A DNA stretch of 64,000 bases from Limivicinus sp963617275 (lineage in GTDB: Bacteria > Bacillota > Clostridia > Oscillospirales > Oscillospiraceae): assembly GCA_963617275.1 (NCBI GenBank), contig CAVENX010000003.1, forward strand, positions 1-64,000. The letters are read 5' to 3'. Below, piece by piece: positions 50,912-59,018 of this stretch; positions within the stretch are counted from its first letter, which is position 1, and the number at the start of each line of letters is the position of its first letter. Under the pieces are notes generated by a model, which ran no database searches, was not told the origin of the DNA, and saw nothing but the letters and a program-made list of their open reading frames with translations. A program made the position numbers and the translations under genes.

Positions 50912-52234
50912 GTGCTTGACGAACTTGACTGCACCGCAAGAGAAGCGAAAGCAAAACGTATCGCGGATGAGATAATGTCGCTTTCCCGCGGCACGCTCAC
51001 GGTAGACTTCCGCTTTCTTGACCGGGCGATCGGAACGCTGAAATTCGCCGCCAACGATAATGTCAGTCTCACGACCGACGGTGAATTTTTATATTACGGC
51101 GCGTGGTTCATACTGAGCCGCTATAAGACGGGCGCTTCCTCCGTAAACCGCGATATAATGCACTCAATACTCCACTGCGTATTCCGCCACTTTTATATTG
51201 GCAGCGGCATTGACCGTGCGCGCTGGGATTTTGCCTGCGACATAGCCGTTGAGGCCGCAATAAACGAACTGTGCTCAAGCGCTCTTTATGACCCACGGCA
51301 GACGGCACAGAAAACGGTGATCGACACTATACAAAAGGATGTCCCCGTTCTCACCGCAGAACACATATACCACTGGCTTGGGAAAAACGGCATATCGGAT
51401 GAAGAATGTGAGCGGGAGCGGAAATTGTTTCTTGCAGACGGACACGGACTGTGGTACGGGGCGAAAGATAAGGACGCACGGCTTGACAAAAACATCAATG
51501 TGCGCAAAATATGGGAAAAGCTCTCGAAACGGATGCAGACCGAGCTTGAGACAATGCACGACGGTAAAAACGGCGCAATGGTACAGACTCTGCGTTCGCT
51601 CAACAGGACGAAATACAGCTATACTGAGCTGCTGCGCCGCTTCGGTGTCCATGGGGAGCAGATGCACCTTTCCGACGAGGAATTTGACAACAATTATTAT
51701 ACCTACGGGCTTAATTTCTATGGCAATATGCCCCTTATCGAGCCGCTTGAATACAGCGAACGGAAGCTTATACGCGAGTTTGTCATTGCTATCGACACCT
51801 CGGGCAGCGTCCGCGGGGATGTGGTGCAGTCGTTTATACAGCATACACACGATATGCTGCAAAAACAGGAGAATTTTTTCAGCCGCGTAAACATCCACAT
51901 CATTCAATGCGACGACCGTGTGCGCGAGGACGCAGTGATCACCTGCAAAGAGGATTTTGACGAGTATATTGCACAGATGCAGATTTTCGGACTTGGACAG
52001 ACGGATTTTCGCCCGGTGTTCCAGTATGTCGAAGCACTCAGGAGCAAGGGTGAGCTTTGCAATTTGCAGGGGCTTATTTATTTTACGGATGGCGAGGGTG
52101 AGTTTCCGGCGAAGAAGCCCGACTATGACACGGCCTTTATCCTGCACTGCGATGACTGCTGCCAGCCTCCAGTCCCCTCGTGGGCGATCCGCATCACACT
52201 GACGGAGGATGAAATACTTGAAAAACGATTTTAA
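50912..52234 (+). CDS. VWA-domain protein with degenerate N-terminal metallopeptidase-like domain
   Basis: 440 residues from the GTG at 50912, nine bases after GGAGG; a start at 50876 lies upstream of that site. The N-terminal half resembles the DUF2201 putative metallopeptidase domain but reads HSILHCVFRH where HExxH would be expected, so the catalytic Glu is lost. The C-terminal half is a VWA domain with an intact MIDAS: AIDTSGSV, GQTDFRPV and YFTDGEGEFP. It is the usual partner of MoxR ATPases, and a MoxR gene is two genes downstream. Cytoplasmic. Probably a metal-dependent protein-binding component. Confidence 0.85.
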   Translation: MLDELDCTAREAKAKRIADEIMSLSRGTLTVDFRFLDRAIGTLKFAANDNVSLTTDGEFLYYGAWFILSRYKTGASSVNRDIMHSILHCVFRHFYIGSGIDRARWDFACDIAVEAAINELCSSALYDPRQTAQKTVIDTIQKDVPVLTAEHIYHWLGKNGISDEECERERKLFLADGHGLWYGAKDKDARLDKNINVRKIWEKLSKRMQTELETMHDGKNGAMVQTLRSLNRTKYSYTELLRRFGVHGEQMHLSDEEFDNNYYTYGLNFYGNMPLIEPLEYSERKLIREFVIAIDTSGSVRGDVVQSFIQHTHDMLQKQENFFSRVNIHIIQCDDRVREDAVITCKEDFDEYIAQMQIFGLGQTDFRPVFQYVEALRSKGELCNLQGLIYFTDGEGEFPAKKPDYDTAFILHCDDCCQPPVPSWAIRITLTEDEILEKRF

Positions 52235-53069
52235 TATTTCCGCCGGCGTGCTGTACATAAGCAACGGCGTGATTGAGCTTGCGGATCAACAGTTTGCCGA
52301 ACGGGACGATTTCAAAACGGTCGTGCTGCCGGATACGCTGCGTATACTCGGCACGGAGGTTTTTTCCGGCTGCGGTGAGCTTGAGGAGGTTGTTTTCCCG
52401 GAAGGCTTCATGGCGATCGGCATTGCGGACTTTGCGTACTGCCCGAAGCTTGCGCGGCTGACGCTGCCCGCGTCGCTGCAAAGCATCGGCGAAGGCGCGT
52501 TCATCGGATGTGAAAGCCTCCGCTCCGTTGCTCTGCCCGACGGACTTGAGGAGATCTGCGACATGGCTTTCTGGGAAAGCGGCCTTGAAAGAATATCCGT
52601 TCCGGCAAGTGTAAGGCGCATCGGCGAAAGCGCGTTCTGGTCATGCGAAAGCCTGCGCCGGGCGGATGTTCTCGGCAAAGACACCTTTATCGGCACAGAC
52701 GCCTTCGGAAGCTGCTATAAGCTTGCCGAGGGGTATATCGCCCCCGGTTTCCCGCAGCAGGACGGCAGTCCCGCCGCAGAACTTCTGTATTCGCTTCTGT
52801 GGTGCAGCTGTTCCGAAAGGCACGATGCGCAAACCTCTGCGCGGGCGCTTGGATTTATAGAAAAGGATGAAGCACTTATTATGGAGCGGGTCTTCAGTCA
52901 GGGAAACGCAGCGGCGCTCACAGCTCTTTCAAAGCAGCGGCTTCTCAAAAAGGAAAATATTGATTCATATATACTCAGGGCAAACGAGGAAGGCAGAACG
53001 CAGATGACGGCTCTGCTGCTCAGCGCCAAGGGCGCGGAGAGATCTGACGAGGGAGAGTTTGAATTATGA
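52218..53069 (+). CDS. BspA-type leucine-rich repeat protein
   Basis: 283 residues from the TTG at 52218, nine bases after GGAGG (52204-52208); the ATG at 52209 touches that site and cannot be used. Residues 30-170 carry about six BspA-like repeats (for example FSGCGELEEVVFPEG, FAYCPKLARLTLPAS, FIGCESLRSVALPDG). No signal peptide, unlike most surface BspA proteins, so it is probably cytoplasmic. The C-terminal 110 residues are helical and unassigned. It overlaps the 3' end of the VWA gene and the start of the MoxR gene, so the three form one unit. Confidence 0.85.
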   Translation: MKNDFNISAGVLYISNGVIELADQQFAERDDFKTVVLPDTLRILGTEVFSGCGELEEVVFPEGFMAIGIADFAYCPKLARLTLPASLQSIGEGAFIGCESLRSVALPDGLEEICDMAFWESGLERISVPASVRRIGESAFWSCESLRRADVLGKDTFIGTDAFGSCYKLAEGYIAPGFPQQDGSPAAELLYSLLWCSCSERHDAQTSARALGFIEKDEALIMERVFSQGNAAALTALSKQRLLKKENIDSYILRANEEGRTQMTALLLSAKGAERSDEGEFEL

Positions 53070-54526
53070 ATATAGCGCAGGCCAAGGAACAGATCAAAAA
53101 CGCAATGAAGGTCTATTTTGCCAAGGATGAGTATGGACGCTTCTGCATTGCGCCCGAGGAGCAGCGCCCCGTCTTTCTCATGGGGCCTCCGGGTATCGGC
53201 AAAACCGCAATAATGAAGCAGGTCGCGGAGGAGCTTGGCGTGGGGCTTGTATCGTACTCCATGACGCACCACACACGCCAGAGCGCACTCGGTCTGCCGC
53301 TTATAGTCAAAAAAAGCTACGGCGGTGAGGAGGTCAGCGTTACCGAGTACACCATGTCGGAGATCATCGCGTCCATTTACGATATGATGGAAGACAGCGG
53401 CGTCAGCGAGGGTATATTGTTCCTCGACGAAATAAACTGCGTTTCAGAGACCCTTACACCGACGATGCTGCAATTTCTGCAATTCAAGACCTTCGGCAGG
53501 CATAGAATCCCGGGCGGGTGGATAGTCGTAACGGCAGGCAATCCGCCGGAATACAACCGTTCCGCCAGAGAGTTTGACGTTGTTACATGGGACAGGCTCA
53601 AACGCATAGACGTTGACCCCGATTACGGTGCATGGAGGGCATACGCAGTAAAGCGCGGCGTTCACGCCGCCATCATTACGTATCTTGATGCCCGAAAGGA
53701 TAATTTTTATATAGTAGAGAACACCGTTGACGGCAAGCGTTTTGTCACCGCACGCGGATGGGTCGATCTGAGCGATATGATCACTCTGTCGGAGCGCGAG
53801 GGCATTGCTGTTGATGAGCTTCTTATCGCGCAGTATTTGCAGTCCAAGGACATTGCCGAGGATTTCGCCGCTTATTACGAACTTTTCAGCAAATACCGTG
53901 CCGATTATAAGATCGACGCCATTCTCTCCGGCGAAAGCGGAACGGAAATTTCTGATAGAGCCTCAGGTGCCGCTTTTGATGAGAGACTGAGCCTGCTGGG
54001 GCTGCTGCTCGACAAGGTCGGTGGGGAGATACGTGCGGTCATCCGGACGGAGGATATCGTCTCTGCTCTGCTTGCCGATCTGAAAGCCGTTAAACAGGGC
54101 TCGTCTATCGAGGAGATGCTTGCCGCAGAGGATGAAAATCTGCAAAGGGCTTACCGCCGCGGCGCGCTTTCCCCCGAAAAGCGCTGGGAGGCTGACACGG
54201 TTATGGACTTTCTCAAGCGCCATCTGCGCCGCGGCTCGGATTTTGCCGAGATCAAGGCAGACTATGATGCGATCGTCTCGGGAATGAAAAAATCTGCCGC
54301 CGATGCCGGATGCAGACTTTCCAATCTGTTTGCTTTTGTAGAGAATGTGTGGCCCGACGGGCAGGAAATGCTTATCCTCGTCACCGACCTGACAGCAAAT
54401 TACTACTGCTCCCGCTTCATTTCCCGCTATGGCTGCGACGCCTATTATGAGCAGAGCAAGGCTCTTATGTTTTACGAACGCCAGACAGAGATCATCCGCC
54501 AGCTTGAGGAGTTAGAGCAGCTTTAA
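53066..54526 (+). CDS. MoxR-type AAA+ ATPase
   Basis: 486 residues. Walker A MGPPGIGKTAIM (about 39-50), Walker B ILFLDEINC (about 116-124), sensor 1 TAGNPPEYN, and a helical lid. The C-terminal 230 residues extend beyond the MoxR core and are alpha-helical. MoxR ATPases act as chaperones that remodel or load metals into partners with a VWA protein. Overlaps the LRR gene by four bases and ends the operon. Confidence 0.88.
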   Translation: MNIAQAKEQIKNAMKVYFAKDEYGRFCIAPEEQRPVFLMGPPGIGKTAIMKQVAEELGVGLVSYSMTHHTRQSALGLPLIVKKSYGGEEVSVTEYTMSEIIASIYDMMEDSGVSEGILFLDEINCVSETLTPTMLQFLQFKTFGRHRIPGGWIVVTAGNPPEYNRSAREFDVVTWDRLKRIDVDPDYGAWRAYAVKRGVHAAIITYLDARKDNFYIVENTVDGKRFVTARGWVDLSDMITLSEREGIAVDELLIAQYLQSKDIAEDFAAYYELFSKYRADYKIDAILSGESGTEISDRASGAAFDERLSLLGLLLDKVGGEIRAVIRTEDIVSALLADLKAVKQGSSIEEMLAAEDENLQRAYRRGALSPEKRWEADTVMDFLKRHLRRGSDFAEIKADYDAIVSGMKKSAADAGCRLSNLFAFVENVWPDGQEMLILVTDLTANYYCSRFISRYGCDAYYEQSKALMFYERQTEIIRQLEELEQL

Positions 54527-54540
54527 GAAAAAACGCCGTA

Positions 54541-54645
54541 CCGCGAGACTCACAGGCACAAAACCTAAAAACCGCAGTAGGCAAAGATGCGTTATTATAA
54601 AGTCACAACAGGCGACCGGGTGCAAAGACTCGCTTGTCTGCCGGT
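54541..54645 (+). ncRNA. Structured leader, weakly like a c-di-GMP-I riboswitch
   Basis: GCGAG (54544-54548) can close with CTCGC (54629-54633), and ACCGG (54615-54619) with CCGGT (54641-54645). In between, the words CACAGGCACAAAACC, GTAGGCAAAG and AGGCGACCGGGTGC occur in an order reminiscent of the GEMM-I (c-di-GMP) consensus, but the diagnostic GACGCAAAGC is missing. It lies upstream of a secreted-protein gene, a usual GEMM target. Treat as a structured leader with uncertain family. Confidence 0.25.
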
Positions 54646-54687
54646 GATATGAAAAAATATTTTTTATTTTTATAAGGAGAACGCATC

Positions 54688-55176
54688 ATGAAAAAAGCGA
54701 TCAGATTATTTTCCCTTTTGCTTGCGGTAACAGCGCTCATTTCCGCAATGTCCGTTTCCGCGCACGCCATCACAGACGCAAGATCGGCGCTTGCGTCCGA
54801 ACCCAAGACGATAAAGCTTGAAGACGTTGAAAGCGCGTACAAGGAGCTTGTAAAAAAAGCTCTCGGCATAGACGGCGATATGACCATGATAGAGCTTGAC
54901 GAAATGCCGAATGAAGTTGAGGTCAAGTATATGCAGGCGCCGCACGGCTACGGCGCGAAGATATACCGCACACCCAAGGGTGAAAATAAGCTTGCGCAGC
55001 CCGAAGACGGAACTGAAGTATACGTATACTACTACCTCGGCGGTTATGCGCTCATCGAAACCGAGGACGGCCACGTGGGCTGGTGTCAGGCTTCATATCT
55101 CGCGGATACATTCGACGCAGAGCTCAGCGCGAAGAACCGCAGACTTTATGACGGCAAAATGGGTCTTTACGGCTGA
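54688..55176 (+). CDS. Secreted protein with SH3-like domain
   Basis: 162 residues. A clear signal peptide (1-27, ending SAHA), then a helical linker, then beta-rich text GYGAKIYRTPKG, YVYYYLGGYALIETEDGHVGWCQASYL that looks like a bacterial SH3 domain (about 85-135). Such domains bind peptidoglycan or other cell-surface polymers. RBS TAAGGAGAACGC. Alone, with its own terminator and a structured leader. Role unknown. Confidence 0.75.
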   Translation: MKKAIRLFSLLLAVTALISAMSVSAHAITDARSALASEPKTIKLEDVESAYKELVKKALGIDGDMTMIELDEMPNEVEVKYMQAPHGYGAKIYRTPKGENKLAQPEDGTEVYVYYYLGGYALIETEDGHVGWCQASYLADTFDAELSAKNRRLYDGKMGLYG

Positions 55177-55194
55177 TACGGCAGCTTAACGGCA

Positions 55195-55245
55195 AAGAAC
55201 AAGGGACGCGGCGTGATTTCCGCGTCCCTTGTTCTGTCTTTTTCT
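55195..55245 (+). terminator. Terminator of the secreted-protein gene
   Basis: AACAAGGGACGCGG and CCGCGTCCCTTGTT form a 14-base perfect stem over CGTGATTT, followed by CTGTCTTTTT. Confidence 0.9.
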
Positions 55246-55311
55246 GAATCGAAAGCGTCTTTTCTGCACTCTGCTGCGAACAACAAATGCACAGAGTGCA
55301 GTGCAGCCCCT

Positions 55312-55382
55312 TTTATCAAAGAAGCTTGCTTCTTTGATAAGCTGAAATGGGCTGTCTCCTTGTGAGGCAGCCCATTTGGGGT
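55312..55382 (-). terminator. Two hairpins after the flavoprotein gene
   Basis: Minus strand: AAATGGGCTG/CAGCCCATTT nearest the gene, then TTATCAAAGAAGC/GCTTCTTTGATAA. Neither is followed by a long T run, so termination efficiency is uncertain. Confidence 0.55.
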
Positions 55383-55398
55383 TTATATGTTGTTGGGA

Positions 55399-57471
55399 TT
55401 ATATCTTCATGCAGACATCCCATGCGCGCCAGATAACGGTACGCAGGTTGCCGATAGCGACACAGTCGCCGACGCGGTGAACGTTGCGCGCCTTCTCGCC
55501 CACGGGAGTGGGAACGAAGCCGATACCGTTGATAACGGCGTCGCACTCGATATCAAAGGTCTCGCCGGTCTTGACGTTCTTCACGGTGACGGAACCGTCA
55601 CGGATGTCGGTGAGAGTGGAGTTGAGGTAAACGGGAACCTTGTGGTACTCCATTGCGTCTCGCAGGAAGGAGGTGTTCGCAAGGCAGGTCGCCTGTGCGG
55701 CAACGAGGTCATCGCCGTACTCAACAATGATGGGGTGCTTGCCGAAGTTGTACACGAGGTCGTATGCAGCCTCGCAGGAGGACTGACCGCCGCCCAGGAA
55801 CAGGATCTTGTCGCCTTCAACGGACTTGTCACGGAGAAGCTCGGTGAAATTGCGGGTCTTGTTGAAGCCGGGGATAGCGGGCATGGTTCTGGGAACGGAA
55901 CCGGTTGCAACGATTATCTCATCAAAGGCTCTCTTGATAGTGCCAAGGTCGTTGACTTCGGTGTTGTAGCGCACTTCGATGCCGGCCTTGTCCATCTCTC
56001 TCTTGTACCACTCGATGAGTTCCTTGTCGTTCTCTTTGAAGGTCATCGCAGAAGCGGTGAGGAACAGACCGCCAAGCTCATTGGTCTTTTCAAACAGGAC
56101 GGGGTGATGCCCTCTCTGCTTGAGGACGAGGCAGCATTCCATACCGCCGATACCGCCGCCGATAACGGCGACCTTCTTGGGCTTGGTCGTGGGAACGATC
56201 TTGTAGCGGAGGTGCTGCATTGTGGGAGGAGTCAGAGCGCAGCGCGCCAGATGCATGGAGTCTTCCATGTTCTGGATGTTTGCGGTGCCCTTGTACTTTG
56301 CAAAGTTGAAGCAGCCGTTGTGGCAGCGAATGCAAGGCTTGATCTCGATCTCGCGGCCTTCCTTGATCTTGGTGACCCAATCGGGGTCAACAAGGTTCTG
56401 ACGCGCGATAGCGACGGCAACAAGACGGCCTGCCTCGATCTCTTCGGCGGCCTTGACGGGATCCATACGGCCTGCGCAGACACAGGGAGCGTTGGTGAAC
56501 TTCTGGATGTGCTCAACATACTCAAGGTTGCAGTTGTCGGGCATGTACTGAGGCGGATGTGCCCAATACCATGCGTCGTAAGTACCGTTGTCGCAGTTGA
56601 ACATTGCGTAACCGGCTTCCTCAAGGTACTTGATGGCCTTTTCGGACTCTTCCATATCACGGCCGAATTCCACGAAGTCGGTCTCATAAGGCATTGCGCC
56701 CTTGCACCAGCCCTTGGTCTTGGAAACGACGGAGTAACGCAGTGACACGGGGAAGTCGTCGCCGGCATACTTGTGGATGCACTGGACTATCTCGACCGGG
56801 AAGCGGAAACGGTTCTCGAAGCTTCCGCCGTACTCGTCGGTGCGGAAGTTCCAATTTTTCATGGTGAACTGGTCAAGCAGATAGCCCTCGTGAACGGCGT
56901 GGATCTCAACGCCGTCAACGCCTGCTTCACGCAGGAGCTTTGCGGTCTTACCGAAAGCCTCAACCATCTCGTGGATCTCTTCCTTGGTCATGGGACGGGA
57001 GGAGATGTCTTCATACCAGCGGTTGGGCGTCTCGGATGCGGATGCACAGCAGTATTCAACATCCAGGAACGGAGAAGCAAGCTTACCGAGAGTCTTGTTC
57101 TTAAGCAGAGTGACCATCATTCCGTTGATAGCCATGGAGCGGCCGAAGCCTGCCGCCAGCTGGATAAACAGCTTGCCGCCGGTCTTATGGTATTCATCCA
57201 TAAAGGGCTTCAGTTCTTTGAACATCTGCTTGTTCTGGTAGAGCCAGCGCTTGCCCATGGTGTCACGGACACACTGCATACCGGGGAGGACAAGACCTAC
57301 GCCGTCCTTTGCTCTGGAGAGCAGATGGTATGCCGCCTCTTTATCAAAATGGCAAGGCTCAAGCCAGCCAAAGAGGGATGTGCCGCCCATAGAGCACTGC
57401 ACGATGCGGTTGGGGATCTCAACATTACCGATTTTCCACGGTGTGAAGAGAGCATTGTACTTTTCGTTCAA
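55399..57471 (-). CDS. Fe-S/FMN/FAD oxidoreductase of the dienoyl-CoA reductase/BaiH family
   Basis: 690 residues, TTG start with AAAGGAAG eight bases upstream. An Old Yellow Enzyme barrel (1-370, with HAVHEGYLLDQF around 191-202) is followed by a 4Fe-4S site (Cys380, Cys383, Cys387 and probably Cys411) and an FAD/NAD-binding half (VIGGGIGGMECCLVL from 435). The last cysteine is 23 residues after the third instead of the usual ~11, so this family member has a longer loop. Relatives reduce activated C=C bonds in fatty-acyl-CoA, bile acids, cinnamates or flavonoids. The substrate is not readable. Own promoter; no partner genes. Confidence 0.88.
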   Translation of the reverse strand: MNEKYNALFTPWKIGNVEIPNRIVQCSMGGTSLFGWLEPCHFDKEAAYHLLSRAKDGVGLVLPGMQCVRDTMGKRWLYQNKQMFKELKPFMDEYHKTGGKLFIQLAAGFGRSMAINGMMVTLLKNKTLGKLASPFLDVEYCCASASETPNRWYEDISSRPMTKEEIHEMVEAFGKTAKLLREAGVDGVEIHAVHEGYLLDQFTMKNWNFRTDEYGGSFENRFRFPVEIVQCIHKYAGDDFPVSLRYSVVSKTKGWCKGAMPYETDFVEFGRDMEESEKAIKYLEEAGYAMFNCDNGTYDAWYWAHPPQYMPDNCNLEYVEHIQKFTNAPCVCAGRMDPVKAAEEIEAGRLVAVAIARQNLVDPDWVTKIKEGREIEIKPCIRCHNGCFNFAKYKGTANIQNMEDSMHLARCALTPPTMQHLRYKIVPTTKPKKVAVIGGGIGGMECCLVLKQRGHHPVLFEKTNELGGLFLTASAMTFKENDKELIEWYKREMDKAGIEVRYNTEVNDLGTIKRAFDEIIVATGSVPRTMPAIPGFNKTRNFTELLRDKSVEGDKILFLGGGQSSCEAAYDLVYNFGKHPIIVEYGDDLVAAQATCLANTSFLRDAMEYHKVPVYLNSTLTDIRDGSVTVKNVKTGETFDIECDAVINGIGFVPTPVGEKARNVHRVGDCVAIGNLRTVIWRAWDVCMKI

Positions 57472-57555
57472 GTATTTCGCTTCCTTTCATATAATAAATG
57501 GGACGTTAGAAAATGTTTTCTCCTGCGTCGAGCATTTAACCAGAAGATTGACAAC

Positions 57556-57584
57556 ATTATAACCTATCCCGGCAAATAAATCAA
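57556..57584 (-). promoter_or_regulatory. Promoter of the flavoprotein gene
   Basis: Minus strand TTGATT (57584-57579), 17 bases, TATAAT (57561-57556). The stretch 57590-57820 beyond it contains no convincing gene or RNA on either strand. Confidence 0.7.
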
Positions 57585-57825
57585 TCATAAGCTAAAAAAT
57601 AATTTCAACTTTGTTACTTTTTAATTATAATCGAACTCCGCTTTTGTCTAATTTGGCGAACCGTACCTGAAATTTTATGAAATAATTTGAAAAATGTCTT
57701 TTTTCAGAACGTTTTTGCGATTTTTTTAACGATTTCCCCCGTTTACCGGTAGCCGGTGCCCCCCGATCACCGTACCGCAGACATAGCGCAGAACCGTGCG
57801 CGTTTTTGCGGAAAAGACATTATTA

Positions 57826-57854
57826 TTGACAATTCTGCCGTCAGGATATATTAT
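57826..57854 (+). promoter_or_regulatory. Promoter of the cysK-cysE attenuated operon
   Basis: TTGACA (57826-57831), 17 bases, TATTAT (57849-57854). Start expected near 57861, giving a ~220-base leader before cysK. Confidence 0.75.
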
Positions 57855-57907
57855 ATTTACCGGCTTTTGCGGCCAATAAATATAATTCGAAAAAGAGGGT
57901 GGCAGTG

Positions 57908-57967
57908 ATGAAGAAAATGGCGGTTTGTTATGAGTGTTGTTGTCGATGTCGCTGTCGCCGTTACTGA
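57908..57967 (+). CDS. Cysteine-rich leader peptide of the cysK operon
   Basis: 19 codons reading MKKMAVCYECCCRCRCRRY, then TGA. Six of the 19 residues are cysteine (positions 7, 10, 11, 12, 14, 16), all TGT codons. A GAGGGTGG ribosome site lies five to eight bases upstream and a promoter 54 bases upstream. A terminator begins 25 bases after its stop, and cysK follows. This is the layout of ribosome-mediated attenuation: translation speed over the Cys codons would report charged tRNA-Cys. Too short for gene finders. Confidence 0.75.
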   Translation: MKKMAVCYECCCRCRCRRY

Positions 57968-58025
57968 GCAAGCCCGCAAAGGGTTCGTCTGCGGCGGCGC
58001 GTTTTTGCGTCGTCATTTTATTTTT
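57954..58025 (+). promoter_or_regulatory. Attenuator terminator and competing pairing before cysK
   Basis: Terminator: GGCGGCGC (57993-58000), loop GTTTTT, GCGTCGTC (58007-58014), then ATTTTATTTTT. Competing antiterminator: GTCGCCG (57954-57960, inside the leader peptide's last codons) pairs with CGGCGGC (57992-57998), seven base pairs with one wobble. A ribosome stalled at the Cys triplet 57935-57943 would leave 57954-57960 free and so favour cysK expression, while one reaching the stop codon would cover it. Confidence 0.7.
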
Positions 58026-58079
58026 AAATACCCTTTCCTTTTAGAATATACCAAATTCCGAATATGTGAGGTAAACAAA

Positions 58080-59018
58080 ATGAAAATATACACTTCCGCA
58101 CAGCAGCTTATCGGACACACACCGATGCTGGAGCTTGTAAATATCGAAAAAAGACGCGCCCTCAAGGGCAGGCTCCTCGCAAAGCTTGAAAGCGCCAACC
58201 CCACCGGCTCGGCAAAGGACAGAGCCGCACTCTATATGCTTGACAAAGCGGAGGAACAGGGGCTTGTCGATAAAAATACCGTTATAATAGAGCCTACCTC
58301 CGGCAACACGGGCATCGGCCTTGCCAGCATCGGCGCACAGAGAGGCTACCGTGTGATAATAGTCATGCCGGACAGCATGTCGCTCGAAAGACGGCTTCTC
58401 ATGTCCGCCTACGGGGCGGAGCTTGTGCTGACGCCCGGAAGCGAAGGCATGAAAGGCTGCGTTGAAAAGGCGGAGGAGCTTGCCGCCGGATTTGAAAAGG
58501 CATATATACCCGGTCAGTTCATAAATCCCGCGAACTCCCTCGCCCATTACGAGACGACCGGACCCGAGATATGGGAGGACACCGACGGGACCGTTGACAT
58601 TTTCGTCGCCGGTGTCGGCACAGGCGGAACAATAAGCGGCACAGCGCGTTTTCTCAAGGAGAAGAATCCGAATATCAGGATCGTCGCGGTAGAACCGGAT
58701 ACCTCTCCCCTTCTCAGCAAGGGCTACGCCGGAAAGCACGGTCTTCAGGGCATCGGCGCAAACTTCGTGCCGGAGATACTTCAGAGAGAGCTTATCGATG
58801 ATATAATGACCGTCAGCACGGAGCAGGCATACGAAATGGGACGCGAAACCGGCCACCATGAGGGCATACTTGTCGGCATCTCGGCGGGCGCGGCTCTTTA
58901 TGCAGCGGCGGAGCTTGCATCCATGGAGGAAAACCGCGGAAAAAACATCGTTGCCCTTGTTCCCGATACGGGCGACCACTACCTCTCCACGGAAATGTTT
59001 GCCGGAGGTAACGGCTGA
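58080..59018 (+). CDS. cysK: Cysteine synthase (O-acetylserine sulfhydrylase)
   Basis: 312 residues from the ATG at 58080, after TGAGGTAAACAAA; the longer frame from 57930 overlaps the leader and terminator. LESANPTGSAKDRAALYM holds the PLP lysine (about residue 43), PTSGNTGIGLA the phosphate loop, VGTGGTISG the pyridine-binding loop, and VALVPDTGDHYLST the C-terminal signature. It makes cysteine from O-acetylserine and sulfide. cysE follows with a one-base overlap; regulation is by the upstream Cys-codon leader. Confidence 0.96.
   Translation: MKIYTSAQQLIGHTPMLELVNIEKRRALKGRLLAKLESANPTGSAKDRAALYMLDKAEEQGLVDKNTVIIEPTSGNTGIGLASIGAQRGYRVIIVMPDSMSLERRLLMSAYGAELVLTPGSEGMKGCVEKAEELAAGFEKAYIPGQFINPANSLAHYETTGPEIWEDTDGTVDIFVAGVGTGGTISGTARFLKEKNPNIRIVAVEPDTSPLLSKGYAGKHGLQGIGANFVPEILQRELIDDIMTVSTEQAYEMGRETGHHEGILVGISAGAALYAAAELASMEENRGKNIVALVPDTGDHYLSTEMFAGGNG

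Noticed and set aside
57472..57820. S-box or Cys T-box before cysK
   Set aside because: No T-box AGGGTGGNACCGCG-like word and no S-box core were seen upstream of cysK on the plus strand; only the Cys-codon leader and terminator remain.
57726..58016. Leftward 96-codon open frame before cysK
   Set aside because: It runs antisense through the cysK promoter, leader peptide and terminator, has no ribosome site and matches no family I know.
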